A stretch of DNA of 63,561 nucleotides from Shewanella sp. 10N.286.48.A6 (GTDB lineage: Bacteria > Pseudomonadota > Gammaproteobacteria > Enterobacterales > Shewanellaceae), in contig NZ_MCVI01000040.1 in the NCBI RefSeq assembly GCF_002873135.1, positions 968 through 64,528 of the forward strand, in the 5' to 3' direction. This document shows, piece after piece, positions 10,684 through 19,973 of the stretch. Made by a program: the position numbers and the translations under genes. The stretch's first letter is position 1. The number at the start of each line of letters is the position of its first letter. A model generated the notes under the pieces. The model did not search any database. It was not told the DNA's origin and saw only the letters and a list, made by a program, of their open reading frames with translations.

Positions 10684-10715
10684 CACAAAAAAACCGCTAT
10701 AAGCGGTTTTTTGTG
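10684..10715. terminator. Bidirectional terminator between the acyltransferase and ynhF-like genes
   Basis: An ACCGCTTATAAGCGGT-type hairpin is flanked by A and T runs on both sides. It can end the acyltransferase transcript on the plus strand and the small membrane-protein transcript on the minus strand. Confidence 0.85.
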
Positions 10716-10732
10716 AATATTTTCAGCAAGTT

Positions 10733-10816
10733 TTAAAACATTGATACAAAAAATGCGCTGAAACATACTGCGATTACTACTGAGGTACCAAGAGCCATTT
10801 TTAGTTCTGTTGTCAT
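10733..10816 (-). CDS. YnhF-like 27-residue membrane protein
   Basis: A minus-strand reading frame of 27 codons plus TAA, starting at an ATG with GGAGACA eight bases upstream. The product begins MTTELKMALG and continues as one hydrophobic helix (TSVVIAVCFSAFFVSMF). The start resembles the enteric YnhF micro-protein (Met-Ser/Thr-Thr-Asp/Glu-Leu-Lys, then one helix), so I assign it to that family. The family's function is unknown. It is followed by the bidirectional terminator and is divergent from gloA, which supports a real transcript. Confidence 0.7.
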   Translation of the reverse strand: MTTELKMALGTSVVIAVCFSAFFVSMF

Positions 10817-10994
10817 TATCTTGTCTCCAAATGAATATAAGTTAATTTTAGCTTTTAATAATTATTTTCCTATTGTTTAACAACAAAACTGTGAACTAAA
10901 ACGTAAATTTTAACCTGAAATCAATTTTATATCTCAGATGAAAATTTGTTATGCTTGAACAGTTACTTACATACATTCAATTATAGAGAATATT

Positions 10995-11405
10995 ATGTCA
11001 CAACTTCTTCATACCATGATCCGTGTCGGCAACCTTGAGCGTAGCATTGAGTTTTATACCCAAGTTATGGGGATGAAATTATTACGAAAATCAGAAAACA
11101 AGCAATATCAATATACCCTCGCCTTTGTCGGTTATGGGGATGAGTCAACTGGACAAGCTGTAGTTGAATTAACTTATAACTGGGGTACTGAGAGCTACGA
11201 TTTGGGTACAGGTTTTGGGCATTTAGCTATTGGCGAAGAAGACATATACGCCCGCTGTGAAGCCATTGCAGCTGCTGGCGCCAATATCACTCGCGCACCA
11301 GGCCCTGTTGCAGGTGGAAGCACCGAAATTGCCTTTGTAGAAGACCCAGATGGTTACAAAATAGAACTCATCCAAATGAAGTCAGCGACTCAGGGCTTAG
11401 GTTAA
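10995..11405 (+). CDS. gloA: Lactoylglutathione lyase (glyoxalase I)
   Basis: A 136-residue protein that converts the methylglyoxal-glutathione hemithioacetal to S-lactoylglutathione. It has the two beta-alpha-beta-beta-beta modules of the family, with metal ligands expected at His6 (LLHTMIRV), Glu near 57 (VELTYN), His near 75 (GHLAIG) and Glu near 123 (KIELIQ). Length matches E. coli GloA. It is a single gene with its own terminator. Confidence 0.95.
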   Translation: MSQLLHTMIRVGNLERSIEFYTQVMGMKLLRKSENKQYQYTLAFVGYGDESTGQAVVELTYNWGTESYDLGTGFGHLAIGEEDIYARCEAIAAAGANITRAPGPVAGGSTEIAFVEDPDGYKIELIQMKSATQGLG

Positions 11406-11474
11406 AAATCAGCAAAAAATTAGCTTAATGGTTAGAATAACTATCTAACTAAGATTGTCACTTGGTGACAATAC

Positions 11475-11502
11475 AAAAAAGCCAGCGTTAGCTGGCTTTT
11501 TA
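11475..11502. terminator. Terminator between gloA and the TonB receptor
   Basis: The stem AAAAAGCCAGC / GCTGGCTTTTT closes a GTTA loop. A and T runs on both sides allow use by the convergent genes on either strand. Confidence 0.88.
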
Positions 11503-11527
11503 TTGGATTAATATAAGTTTTAATTGC

Positions 11528-14098
11528 TTAGAACTTAAATGATACACCTGCGTAGATTTGACGACCAATGGTGTCATACACTTCAGGAACTGTACCTGCA
11601 TCGTTTTCACTTGGGATCATCAGTGGCTCTTCATCGGTTAAGTTTTTCACACCAATGTTAGCTGAGACTGCGTCGCTGAAGAAATACGTTGCCGAAACAT
11701 TATGGTAAAGAATTGAATCAATCGGATCACCCTTATTGATGTCGTTCATTTCGCCAATATAACGATTCGAATACATTACACTCCAATCACCTTGTCTAGC
11801 ACTGATGTTAAAGTTGTTTTTGTATTCAGCGTAACCACCGAACATACCACCAATTGTACCAGTGTAATTTTGGCCATCTTGCTCAAACTTAATCAAGTGA
11901 GTCAAATCGTTATTGATTTTCCAATCTAAGCCAAGCGCTTCAAAGCTATATGCTAAGTTAAAATCAATACCTGATGTATCTTGGTAACCAACGTTGGTTA
12001 GTGGGTTGGTTAAGTGGTCTAAATTACCATCAGCGCCAATATTAAAGGTTTCACATGCACTTATATCGTTAGCAAAACAGCTATTAAGACCCGCTTGTAC
12101 ATCTAAACGCGCAATAGCGTTATCAATCTTAAATCTCCACCAATCTAGGGTGATAGATAGGCCATCAACATAACTTGGTGAGTAAACTAAACCAGCAGTA
12201 TAAGATTCTGAAGACTCAGCATCTAAGTTTTCATCTGAGGTGTAGTTAACTAAAATTTGGTCGTCTAGCTCATTACCCCAAGGGTCATCTAGGAAGTCGA
12301 ATGAACCTGAGTTACCACCAAATAATTCACTCACACTTGGTGCACGGAAACCAGTAGCTGCTACGGTACGAAGCATTAAATCATCAGTCGCTTCATAGGT
12401 TAAGCCTACTTTCCAAGTTGCAGCACTACCAAAGGTCGAGTAATCATCATAACGAAGTGCAAACTCACCTGTTAGTTTTTCAGTGAAAGGGACACTGACT
12501 TCTTGGTAAACCGAGAATACGTCGAAACTACCATCGGTTGGATATTGCTGCGCTGCAGTACCTTCACCAGCAATAATTACTGGATCTGGATTGTAATAAC
12601 CACTTTCATGACGGTACTCAGCACCAATTGCGAAAGCCACTGCGCCGGCATCTAAATCAAACGCTTCACCACTGATCACACCAGCAATAACATGTTGATC
12701 GTTACCGCCATCTGTTTGCTCAGTGTAGCTAACGGCATCAATCATTTCTTGGCTCATAGGGTCGCCAGAAAACCATGCATCTTGATTCGCATTGATTGAT
12801 TTTATCATGTTGCCTTCATGGATAGAATTATGTACCCAAGTATCGGCTTTGTTACTACCATAGGTATATGACACATCCCAGTCCATACCGGTGTTAATAT
12901 CTAAATAACCGGCTAAACCAGCGGATACACGTAAGGTATCGGTTTCTTGTTCATAAACACGGTTACCCACGTCATTCATACGTTTACGGTAGTTAATAAA
13001 CCCTTTGTCATCAGCTACGATTCCACCTGATATCATAGCATCATCCAACGTAATGCAATCATCTTGCTTAATATTACCTTCACAAACTTCTAAATCTAAG
13101 TTAGCAGGTTGAGCCGCCATCATTTGGCTAGATTTACGTTTAGTGTAAAGGATATCACCGCTTAAAATCATGTCATTTGAAAATTCGTGGTTACCGTTAG
13201 CAAAGAAGCTATAGCGTTTATTTGGCGTTTGTAACCAGCTGTCTTGGGTGAAGTCATAACCTTGCTCTTGAGTAACCCAATCACCGTTATCATAATTTTT
13301 GACTTCTGTGACAATGTTTCCTTTATCATCAAACACAGGATTACCGTTAGAATCTAGCTTATTTCCGACGATACCGCCTTGTGGCGTAAAAGAGCTATCA
13401 CCCTTAGCAACCCAATCACGATCGCCCTGCATTACACCTTTACGCTCTGAGTAAGCTAAACCAAAAGTCACGTTACCTTTGCCGGTATCAAAACCATATA
13501 ATGCACTTAGCTCTAGGTTCTCGCCATCACCTTTGTCAGTTGCACCGCCATTGATATCAAACTGGAAACCTTCAAAGTCTTTTTTAGTAATGATGTTAAC
13601 AACACCAGCAATAGCATCTGAACCATATACTGCTGATGCGCCATCTTTTAAGATTTCAACACGAGCAATCATTGCAACTGGAATAGTGTTCAAATCGACT
13701 GCACTGTCTGCGCCAGATCCTGAGTTCACCATACGACGACCATTTAACAGTACTAATGTTCTGTTTGAACCCATACCACGTAAATCAACTTGCGCTACAC
13801 CATCAGATCCGTTGTTGGTGGTCGCACCTGCAGCCATACCGGCCATAGCAGGTTGAGATTGTAGAATTTCATCTACAGAGTTATAACCTTCCGCTTTGAT
13901 AGCACTGGCGTCAATCGTGGTGACAGGCGATGCTGTTTCCATATCTTGACGTTGAATACGGGAGCCCGTTACTGCAATTCTTTCTACGTTAGCAGATTCT
14001 TCTGCTGCGTAAGCACTTACCGAAACGGCTGAAGCAGCTGAAACTGACGCTAATAACGCGACGTTTACGCTGTTTGATAATTTAGATCTTTTAAGCAT
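11528..14098 (-). CDS. TonB-dependent outer-membrane receptor
   Basis: An 856-residue protein with a signal peptide (cleavage near AYAAEE), a TonB-box-like region, a plug domain (about 40-175, with VDEILQSQPAM, LRGMGSNRTLVLLNGRR and YGSDAIAGVVNIITKK) and a C-terminal beta-barrel ending in phenylalanine (AGVSFKF). Such receptors import bulky ligands across the outer membrane using energy from TonB. The plug style is that of the large marine receptors for peptides or carbohydrates rather than a classical siderophore receptor. The ligand is unknown and no transporter or enzyme gene is adjacent. Confidence 0.9.
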   Translation of the reverse strand: MLKRSKLSNSVNVALLASVSAASAVSVSAYAAEESANVERIAVTGSRIQRQDMETASPVTTIDASAIKAEGYNSVDEILQSQPAMAGMAAGATTNNGSDGVAQVDLRGMGSNRTLVLLNGRRMVNSGSGADSAVDLNTIPVAMIARVEILKDGASAVYGSDAIAGVVNIITKKDFEGFQFDINGGATDKGDGENLELSALYGFDTGKGNVTFGLAYSERKGVMQGDRDWVAKGDSSFTPQGGIVGNKLDSNGNPVFDDKGNIVTEVKNYDNGDWVTQEQGYDFTQDSWLQTPNKRYSFFANGNHEFSNDMILSGDILYTKRKSSQMMAAQPANLDLEVCEGNIKQDDCITLDDAMISGGIVADDKGFINYRKRMNDVGNRVYEQETDTLRVSAGLAGYLDINTGMDWDVSYTYGSNKADTWVHNSIHEGNMIKSINANQDAWFSGDPMSQEMIDAVSYTEQTDGGNDQHVIAGVISGEAFDLDAGAVAFAIGAEYRHESGYYNPDPVIIAGEGTAAQQYPTDGSFDVFSVYQEVSVPFTEKLTGEFALRYDDYSTFGSAATWKVGLTYEATDDLMLRTVAATGFRAPSVSELFGGNSGSFDFLDDPWGNELDDQILVNYTSDENLDAESSESYTAGLVYSPSYVDGLSITLDWWRFKIDNAIARLDVQAGLNSCFANDISACETFNIGADGNLDHLTNPLTNVGYQDTSGIDFNLAYSFEALGLDWKINNDLTHLIKFEQDGQNYTGTIGGMFGGYAEYKNNFNISARQGDWSVMYSNRYIGEMNDINKGDPIDSILYHNVSATYFFSDAVSANIGVKNLTDEEPLMIPSENDAGTVPEVYDTIGRQIYAGVSFKF

Positions 14099-14795
14099 TT
14101 GTAGCTCCCTGGTGATATCTTTTCTTATTCTATGTACGCAATTAAATAAGTATTTAAATTTGCGTTGAACTAGATACTGTATAACCAGAGATATTTCGTC
14201 AAACCACTAACCTTTAACTTTTGACCGTTATCTTGTTAATAACTTACAAGCGCAAGTGTTAACACTAATAAGTAGCTATCGCGCTAAAATAGAATTTATT
14301 TTACTTAGCAGTGAATAACACTGCCAATAACCATCAAATAAAGTGTTATCATCTAGTGCAAAAATAACATTTTTAATACTTATCAAAACGAATATATGTG
14401 ACAATGATCACACAATATTATTGAAGCTTGCGCCATATAAAATTTATTTAGTCAGTTTTTATTCAGTTTAAGATCTGTTTAGGATCTAAAACACTGTAAC
14501 CCGCACCAGTACTGGGTCTTTATAGAATTATTAACTGTGGTTATTATTTAAACAAGTATATTTATAACAATGAAAGGTAATTTTATCTGTAGGATTGTTT
14601 GTATGGCTCAATTAAATAGCATTAGATTTTAACAAGTACAACACAAGCAGGTGTTAGGTTATTACAATTTAACAATTGAGTATTATGCCATCCGGTATGT
14701 TTTATTTTTAATCATTTATAAATGTTACAATTCGTCGATAAGTTAATAATGAATATTTATTCAATACTGCACCATTATTTATAAGTAAAAAAAAA
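14099..14795. other. AT-rich intergenic region upstream of the TonB receptor gene
   Basis: About 700 bases with no convincing gene on either strand. It must hold the promoter for the minus-strand receptor gene. A GGAG-type ribosome site lies just before that start. I saw no clear operator or RNA structure. Confidence 0.5.
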
Positions 14796-14820
14796 GGAAA
14801 GCCTTAGCTTTCCATTTTTT
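14796..14820 (-). terminator. Terminator after ruvB
   Basis: On the minus strand GGAAAGC pairs with GCTTTCC around a four-base loop and is followed by a run of nine or more T. It lies about 12 bases past the ruvB stop. Confidence 0.85.
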
Positions 14821-14831
14821 ATTACAACAAA

Positions 14832-15839
14832 TTAAACTGCTGGTTTTATGATATCAAAGTGCAGATATGCTCTATCTGTTGCAATTCGGCCACGTGGTGT
14901 TCTTTGTATAAAGCCTTGTTGGATTAAAAATGGCTCTAATACATCCTCAATGGTTTCTCTGTCCTCACCAATAGCTGCGGCAAGGTTATCTAAACCCACT
15001 GGCCCGCCCATGAACTTATCAATGATGGCTAATAATAATTTTCTGTCTAGATAATCAAAGCCTTCTAAATCAACATCAAGTAAATCCAGCGCTTTTTGTG
15101 CGACCTCTGCAGTTACAAAGCCATCATGCTTTACTTCAGCGTAATCGCGAACACGTCTTAACAAACGATTAGCGATACGAGGTGTTCCCCTTGAGCGTTT
15201 TGCAATTTCAAAGGCGCCCTGCTCATCGATGGGTAATTCCATGACTTTGGCTGAGCGAGTCACAATGGTACAAAGATCTTTTACGTTATAAAACTCAAGA
15301 CGCAGTGGAATACCAAAACGGGCGCGCAAAGGCGACGTTAACGCCCCTGCTCGGGTGGTGGCGCCAATTAGAGTAAAGGGTGGTAAATCCAGTTTAATGG
15401 AACGTGCTGCAGGTCCTTCACCAATCATAATATCTAATTGATAATCTTCCATTGCAGGATAGAGAATTTCTTCCACTACTGGGCTTAAGCGGTGTATTTC
15501 ATCGATAAATAGCACATCACCATGTTCAAGGTTTGTCAGTAGTGCAGCAAGATCGCCCGCTTTTTCAAGTACAGGTCCTGAAGTAGACTTAATATTTACA
15601 CCCATTTCATTGGCAACAATCATCGCCAGCGTAGTTTTACCTAAACCTGGAGGGCCAAAAATCAACATATGATCTAAGGCCTCTTCACGTTTAAGCGCTG
15701 CCTCTATAAACACTTTAAGCTGGGCGCGAGTATCATCTTGACCTGTATAGTCTTCAAGCATTTTAGGGCGCATAGCCCTATCAATATGTACTTCTTGCTC
15801 AAATTCTTGTGGTTGTATTAAGCGATCTGCTTCTATCAT
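14832..15839 (-). CDS. ruvB: Holliday junction branch migration helicase RuvB
   Basis: A 335-residue AAA+ ATPase that drives branch migration with RuvA. It has Walker [10 protein letters not shown] (62-70), Walker B LFIDEIH (110-116), the sensor segment GATTRAG and the C-terminal winged-helix segment RTPRGR. It is the last gene of the ruvC-ruvA-ruvB run, 35 bases after ruvA. Confidence 0.97.
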   Translation of the reverse strand: MIEADRLIQPQEFEQEVHIDRAMRPKMLEDYTGQDDTRAQLKVFIEAALKREEALDHMLIFGPPGLGKTTLAMIVANEMGVNIKSTSGPVLEKAGDLAALLTNLEHGDVLFIDEIHRLSPVVEEILYPAMEDYQLDIMIGEGPAARSIKLDLPPFTLIGATTRAGALTSPLRARFGIPLRLEFYNVKDLCTIVTRSAKVMELPIDEQGAFEIAKRSRGTPRIANRLLRRVRDYAEVKHDGFVTAEVAQKALDLLDVDLEGFDYLDRKLLLAIIDKFMGGPVGLDNLAAAIGEDRETIEDVLEPFLIQQGFIQRTPRGRIATDRAYLHFDIIKPAV

Positions 15840-15874
15840 TTATATCTCTTTAATTAAGCAATTAAATACCGGAG

Positions 15875-16492
15875 TTAAAGCATCGATTTTAGCGCGGCTT
15901 TAATTAATACTTCGCTGGTCATGCCGTCTGAATAAGCTGTTATAACCGCTTTACTCGCTTGCGCGGGTTTGTAGCCTAATGATACTAGTGCGGCAATAGC
16001 ATCTTCTTCGGCATTGTTTTCAACCACTGCAGGTTGATAGTTAGTTTGCAATGCAAACTCACGCTCGGAGCCAACGGAAGCTTCGAGTAAACTTTTCAGT
16101 TTATCGCGCATTTCAATAACTAAGCGTTCTGCAGTTTTTTTACCGACACCGGGAAGTTTTACTAAGGTCACGATATCATCACGCTCAACACAATTAACAA
16201 ACTCGCCAGCGGTCATACCTGACAAAATGGTAAGCGCCAGTTTAGGGCCGACACCATTGGTTTTTATTAATAAGCGAAATAACGCCCGCTCTTGCTTAGT
16301 AATAAAACCATAAAGTAATTGCGCATCCTCACGTACCACAAAGTGGGTGTATAGCATTGCGGTATGGTTTAATTCCGGTAACTCGTAAAAACTGGTCATT
16401 GGTACCTGTAACTCGTAACCAACGCCATTAACATCAAGTACAATTTCTGGGGCCTGTTTCTCAACCACCAATCCGCATAATCTTCCAATCAT
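15875..16492 (-). CDS. ruvA: Holliday junction binding protein RuvA
   Basis: A 205-residue protein that binds Holliday junctions and loads RuvB. I chose the ATG at 16492, giving the family start MIGRLCG, over an upstream ATG that would add 25 non-conserved residues inside ruvC. It has the OB-fold domain, two helix-hairpin-helix segments ([11 protein letters not shown] and [13 protein letters not shown]) and the RuvB-contacting C-terminal domain ([12 protein letters not shown]). ATGA overlap with the ruvC stop indicates coupled translation. Confidence 0.96.
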   Translation of the reverse strand: MIGRLCGLVVEKQAPEIVLDVNGVGYELQVPMTSFYELPELNHTAMLYTHFVVREDAQLLYGFITKQERALFRLLIKTNGVGPKLALTILSGMTAGEFVNCVERDDIVTLVKLPGVGKKTAERLVIEMRDKLKSLLEASVGSEREFALQTNYQPAVVENNAEEDAIAALVSLGYKPAQASKAVITAYSDGMTSEVLIKAALKSML

Positions 16493-17010
16493 TTGTATCT
16501 TCCATATGTGCGGCTTTGAGCTTTTCCACCCAGCGCAATTAAACTTTGATAAGTGTGGTAGTGACAAATAGCAACGCCAAGTGCATCAGCAGCATCAGCT
16601 TGAGGCGCAGCAGGCAATTTAAAAATTTGCTGGATCATATGCTGAACTTGCGCTTTTTGCGCGCGCCCCGTCCCCACAACAGCACTTTTAATTTGGGTTG
16701 CACTGTATTCAGCAACCGGCAAATTAGCATTCATGGCCGCCACAATGGCGGCGCCGCGTGCTTGCCCAAGCTTTAGAGCCGAATCGGCATTTTTTGCCAT
16801 AAAAACCCGTTCAATGGCAAATTGATCCGGCTGGTATTGCTTGATGATTTCTGTAATGCCATCAAAAACTTGTTTTAATCGAGTCGGCAAATCATCTGCT
16901 GAGGTTCGAATACAGCCACTGCCTAAATACAGTTGTTGTCTGCCTTGGCACTTGATGACGCCGTATCCGGTAATTCGTGAACCAGGATCAATGCCTAATA
17001 TTGTTGTCAC
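16489..17010 (-). CDS. ruvC: Holliday junction resolvase RuvC
   Basis: A 173-residue RNase-H-fold nuclease that cuts Holliday junctions. The acidic active site is visible: Asp8 (GIDPGS), Glu67 (AIERVF), Asp139 and Asp142 (DAADALGVA). It lies between yebC and ruvA, with 15 bases to yebC. Confidence 0.97.
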   Translation of the reverse strand: MTTILGIDPGSRITGYGVIKCQGRQQLYLGSGCIRTSADDLPTRLKQVFDGITEIIKQYQPDQFAIERVFMAKNADSALKLGQARGAAIVAAMNANLPVAEYSATQIKSAVVGTGRAQKAQVQHMIQQIFKLPAAPQADAADALGVAICHYHTYQSLIALGGKAQSRTYGRYK

Positions 17011-17025
17011 GGTTTTAAGGTTTCC

Positions 17026-17772
17026 TTAACCTAGACTTTCCATTACTTCGTCTGATATTTCAGCGTTATGATAAACCTCTTGAACATCATCATGATCTTC
17101 TAAATTATCGATCAAGCGCATAAATTTAGCTGCGGTATCAGCATCTAAATCGGCTTTAGTACCGGCAATCATGGTGACTTCGGCATTTACTGCTTCAAAA
17201 CCAGCAGCATCTAGGGCATCTTTAACACTGCCAAATGCATCAGGCGTGGTGAGTACATCAAATGCACCATTATCATGGGAAACCACATCATCTGCACCCG
17301 CTTCTAAGGCGGCGTCCATCAGTTGATCTTCATCGACAGTATTTGGATATGAAATGACCCCAGATTTTGTAAACATATAAGCGACAGAACCATCGGTGCC
17401 TAGGTTACCACCTGACTTACTGAATGCATTGCGTACGCCAGAGACAGTTCGGTTTTTGTTGTCGGTCATGGTTTCAACCATCACTGCGGTGCCACCTGGG
17501 CCGTACCCTTCATAAATAATGGTATCAAGCTGCTGACCATCAAGCTCGCCGGCACCACGTTTTACTGCGCGCTCTACCGTGTCTCGGGTCATATTATTTG
17601 ATAAAGCTTTGTCTATTGCGGCGCGTAGACGCGGGTTAGCATCTGGATCTGATCCGCCTTCTCGTGCTGAAACGGTTAACTCACGAATAAATTTACTGAA
17701 TAATTTGCCACGCTTGGCATCTTGGGCCGCTTTACGATGCTTAATATTGTCCCATTTACTGTGTCCAGCCAT
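17026..17772 (-). CDS. yebC: YebC/PmpR family protein
   Basis: A 248-residue protein of the YebC/TACO1 family, starting with the conserved [20 protein letters not shown]. Members have been described as DNA-binding regulators and, more recently, as helpers of ribosomes at proline stretches; the sequence does not decide between these. It directly precedes ruvC, the usual gammaproteobacterial order. Confidence 0.95.
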   Translation of the reverse strand: MAGHSKWDNIKHRKAAQDAKRGKLFSKFIRELTVSAREGGSDPDANPRLRAAIDKALSNNMTRDTVERAVKRGAGELDGQQLDTIIYEGYGPGGTAVMVETMTDNKNRTVSGVRNAFSKSGGNLGTDGSVAYMFTKSGVISYPNTVDEDQLMDAALEAGADDVVSHDNGAFDVLTTPDAFGSVKDALDAAGFEAVNAEVTMIAGTKADLDADTAAKFMRLIDNLEDHDDVQEVYHNAEISDEVMESLG

Positions 17773-17830
17773 GGTAAGTCCTTTAAATTTCCGGTCTCAA
17801 TACCTGTTAGATTACACACTTAGGTATTAT

Positions 17831-17860
17831 AAAAACAGACCGAGGCATATGCCTCGGTTT
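17831..17860 (-). terminator. Terminator after aspS
   Basis: The perfect palindrome ACCGAGGCATATGCCTCGGT (17839-17858) is followed on the minus strand by a T-rich tract. It lies between aspS and yebC, so yebC-ruvCAB probably has its own promoter. Confidence 0.8.
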
Positions 17861-17890
17861 GTTATTTTATCAATGTAGCCAAACTTTAGA

Positions 17891-19672
17891 TTACTCTTCA
17901 GTAGCGGGCTTCTCTTGCGGAATAACATTGATACCTAATTCAACTAACTGCTGCGGGTTAGCAAAACCTGGGGCATTAGTTAACGGACATGCCGCAGTGG
18001 TTGTTTTAGGGAATGCCATTACATCACGTATTGAGCTTGCACCTGTCATTAACATGATAATGCGATCTAAACCAAAGGCTAAACCTGCATGAGGTGGTGT
18101 ACCATAACGTAATGCTTCAAGTAAGAAGCCAAACTTCTCGTTGGCTTCTTCATCTGAAATACCTAAGATACGGAATACCGCGCTTTGCATCTCTGCATTA
18201 TGAATACGCACTGAACCGCCGCCTAATTCACAGCCATTTAATACCATATCGTATGCATCTGAAATCGCAGCGGCTGGATCCGCTTCTAATTGCTCTGGGG
18301 TAACATCACATGCTGCGGTAAACGGATGGTGAACAGCGTGGAAACCACCATTAATTTTCTCAAACATTGGGAAGTCAACAACCCACAATGGACGCCATTC
18401 ACCTTCAAGTAGGTCAAAATCTTCACCGGCTTTAAGACGTAGTGCTCCCATTGCTTCAGCAACAACATTGGCTTTATCAGCGCCAAATAACACGATGTCA
18501 CCAGTTTGCGCACCTGTGCGACTGATAATTTCGTTAACGATTTCTTCGTTTAAGAATTTAAGTACTGGTGATTGAATACCTTCAATGCCAGCAGATAAGT
18601 CGTTAATCTTCATCCACGCTAGGCCTTTAGCACCATAGATGCCAGCGTACTTAGTGTAGTTGTCAATTTGTTTGCGAGACAAAGATGCGCCTGCTGGAAT
18701 GCGTAATGCCGCAACACGACCTTCGACATCGTTAGCTGGACCACTGAATACTGCAAATTCTACGTCTTTAACCAAATCAGCGATGTCCACTAACTCTAGT
18801 GGGTTACGTAAATCAGGCTTGTCTGAACCAAAACGTGCCATGGCTTCTGCATATGGCATACGTGGAAATTCACCTAAATCGACATTTAATAAGTCGTTAA
18901 ATAAACCACGAACCATTTCTTCAGTTTTCGCCATCACTTGATCTGACGACATGAAAGAAGTTTCGATATCTATTTGAGTAAATTCTGGTTGGCGATCTGC
19001 ACGTAAATCTTCATCACGGAAACACTTTACGATCTGGTAATAACGGTCAAAACCAGACATCATTAACAATTGCTTAAACAACTGTGGTGACTGAGGTAAG
19101 GCAAAGAATTGACCTTTATAGGTCCGGCTTGGAACTAGATAATCACGAGCGCCTTCTGGTGTAGCTTTGGTTAAGATTGGCGTTTCAATATCTAAAAAAC
19201 CGCTGTCATCAAGGAAACGACGCACAGCACTAGTCACTTTAGAGCGAAATACGATTCTGTCAGCCATTTCTGGGCGACGTAAATCTAAGTAGCGGTATTT
19301 TAAACGCTGCTCTTCACTATTGTTTTGGTAGTTATCCATGCTTAGTGGTAACGGCGCAGAAGCATTGATAATAACTAAGTCTTTACCTAATACTTCAATT
19401 TCACCGGTTTTCATTTGTGCATTAATTTGGCTTTCTGGTCTTGCACGCACCACGCCTTTTACTTGTACACAAAATTCACCACGTAAACTACTGGCAACCT
19501 TGAAAACATCTTCTAAATCCGGATCATAAACAACTTGTACAATCCCTTCTCTGTCACGAAGATCTAAAAAAATCACGCCACCTAAATCACGGCTACGGTT
19601 TACCCAACCTACTAAGGTGACTTCTTGACCAAGATGAGACTTATTGACGTCTCCACAATATTGACTGCGCAT
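17891..19672 (-). CDS. aspS: Aspartyl-tRNA synthetase
   Basis: A 593-residue bacterial-type class II synthetase. It has an N-terminal OB-fold anticodon domain ([13 protein letters not shown]), motif 2 ([16 protein letters not shown]), the bacterial GAD insertion domain, and motif 3 (GLAFGLDRI). It charges tRNA-Asp for protein synthesis. Length and motif order match E. coli AspS. Confidence 0.97.
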   Translation of the reverse strand: MRSQYCGDVNKSHLGQEVTLVGWVNRSRDLGGVIFLDLRDREGIVQVVYDPDLEDVFKVASSLRGEFCVQVKGVVRARPESQINAQMKTGEIEVLGKDLVIINASAPLPLSMDNYQNNSEEQRLKYRYLDLRRPEMADRIVFRSKVTSAVRRFLDDSGFLDIETPILTKATPEGARDYLVPSRTYKGQFFALPQSPQLFKQLLMMSGFDRYYQIVKCFRDEDLRADRQPEFTQIDIETSFMSSDQVMAKTEEMVRGLFNDLLNVDLGEFPRMPYAEAMARFGSDKPDLRNPLELVDIADLVKDVEFAVFSGPANDVEGRVAALRIPAGASLSRKQIDNYTKYAGIYGAKGLAWMKINDLSAGIEGIQSPVLKFLNEEIVNEIISRTGAQTGDIVLFGADKANVVAEAMGALRLKAGEDFDLLEGEWRPLWVVDFPMFEKINGGFHAVHHPFTAACDVTPEQLEADPAAAISDAYDMVLNGCELGGGSVRIHNAEMQSAVFRILGISDEEANEKFGFLLEALRYGTPPHAGLAFGLDRIIMLMTGASSIRDVMAFPKTTTAACPLTNAPGFANPQQLVELGINVIPQEKPATEE

Positions 19673-19867
19673 TTAACTCTACCCTTAATTCGGTAATAGG
19701 TTCTAAAAAATAATTCTGTTAAACATTAGATAAATAATGCTAGCAACTATAGTACTTAAACAACGTCAATGACGTGATAAATAAATCCGAACATTATTTT
19801 ACTACAAGCTTTGAAATAGTTTACTGCAATTAACGCGGCTTTAGGAAAAAGTTAGCACAATAAACGT

Positions 19868-19897
19868 GCAAAAAAGCATCATCCAATGCTTTTTTTG
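19868..19897 (-). terminator. Terminator after the sensory diguanylate cyclase
   Basis: The stem AAAAAAGCAT / ATGCTTTTTT with a six-base loop lies about 75 bases past the stop of the minus-strand cyclase gene. The rest of 19673-19973 is AT-rich and should hold the aspS promoter near 19700. Confidence 0.75.
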
Positions 19898-19973
19898 TGG
19901 ATCTGCTGCATTTTTGGTTAACCGCTGCCAAGCCTTAAGTTTATTTGTTAGAAATTAATCAAGACTATTCAGC

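Noticed and set aside
14099..14795. Hidden gene or RNA in the long gap before the TonB receptor
   Set aside because: No frame with a ribosome site and no strong stem-loop with conserved character was found; the region is simply AT-rich.
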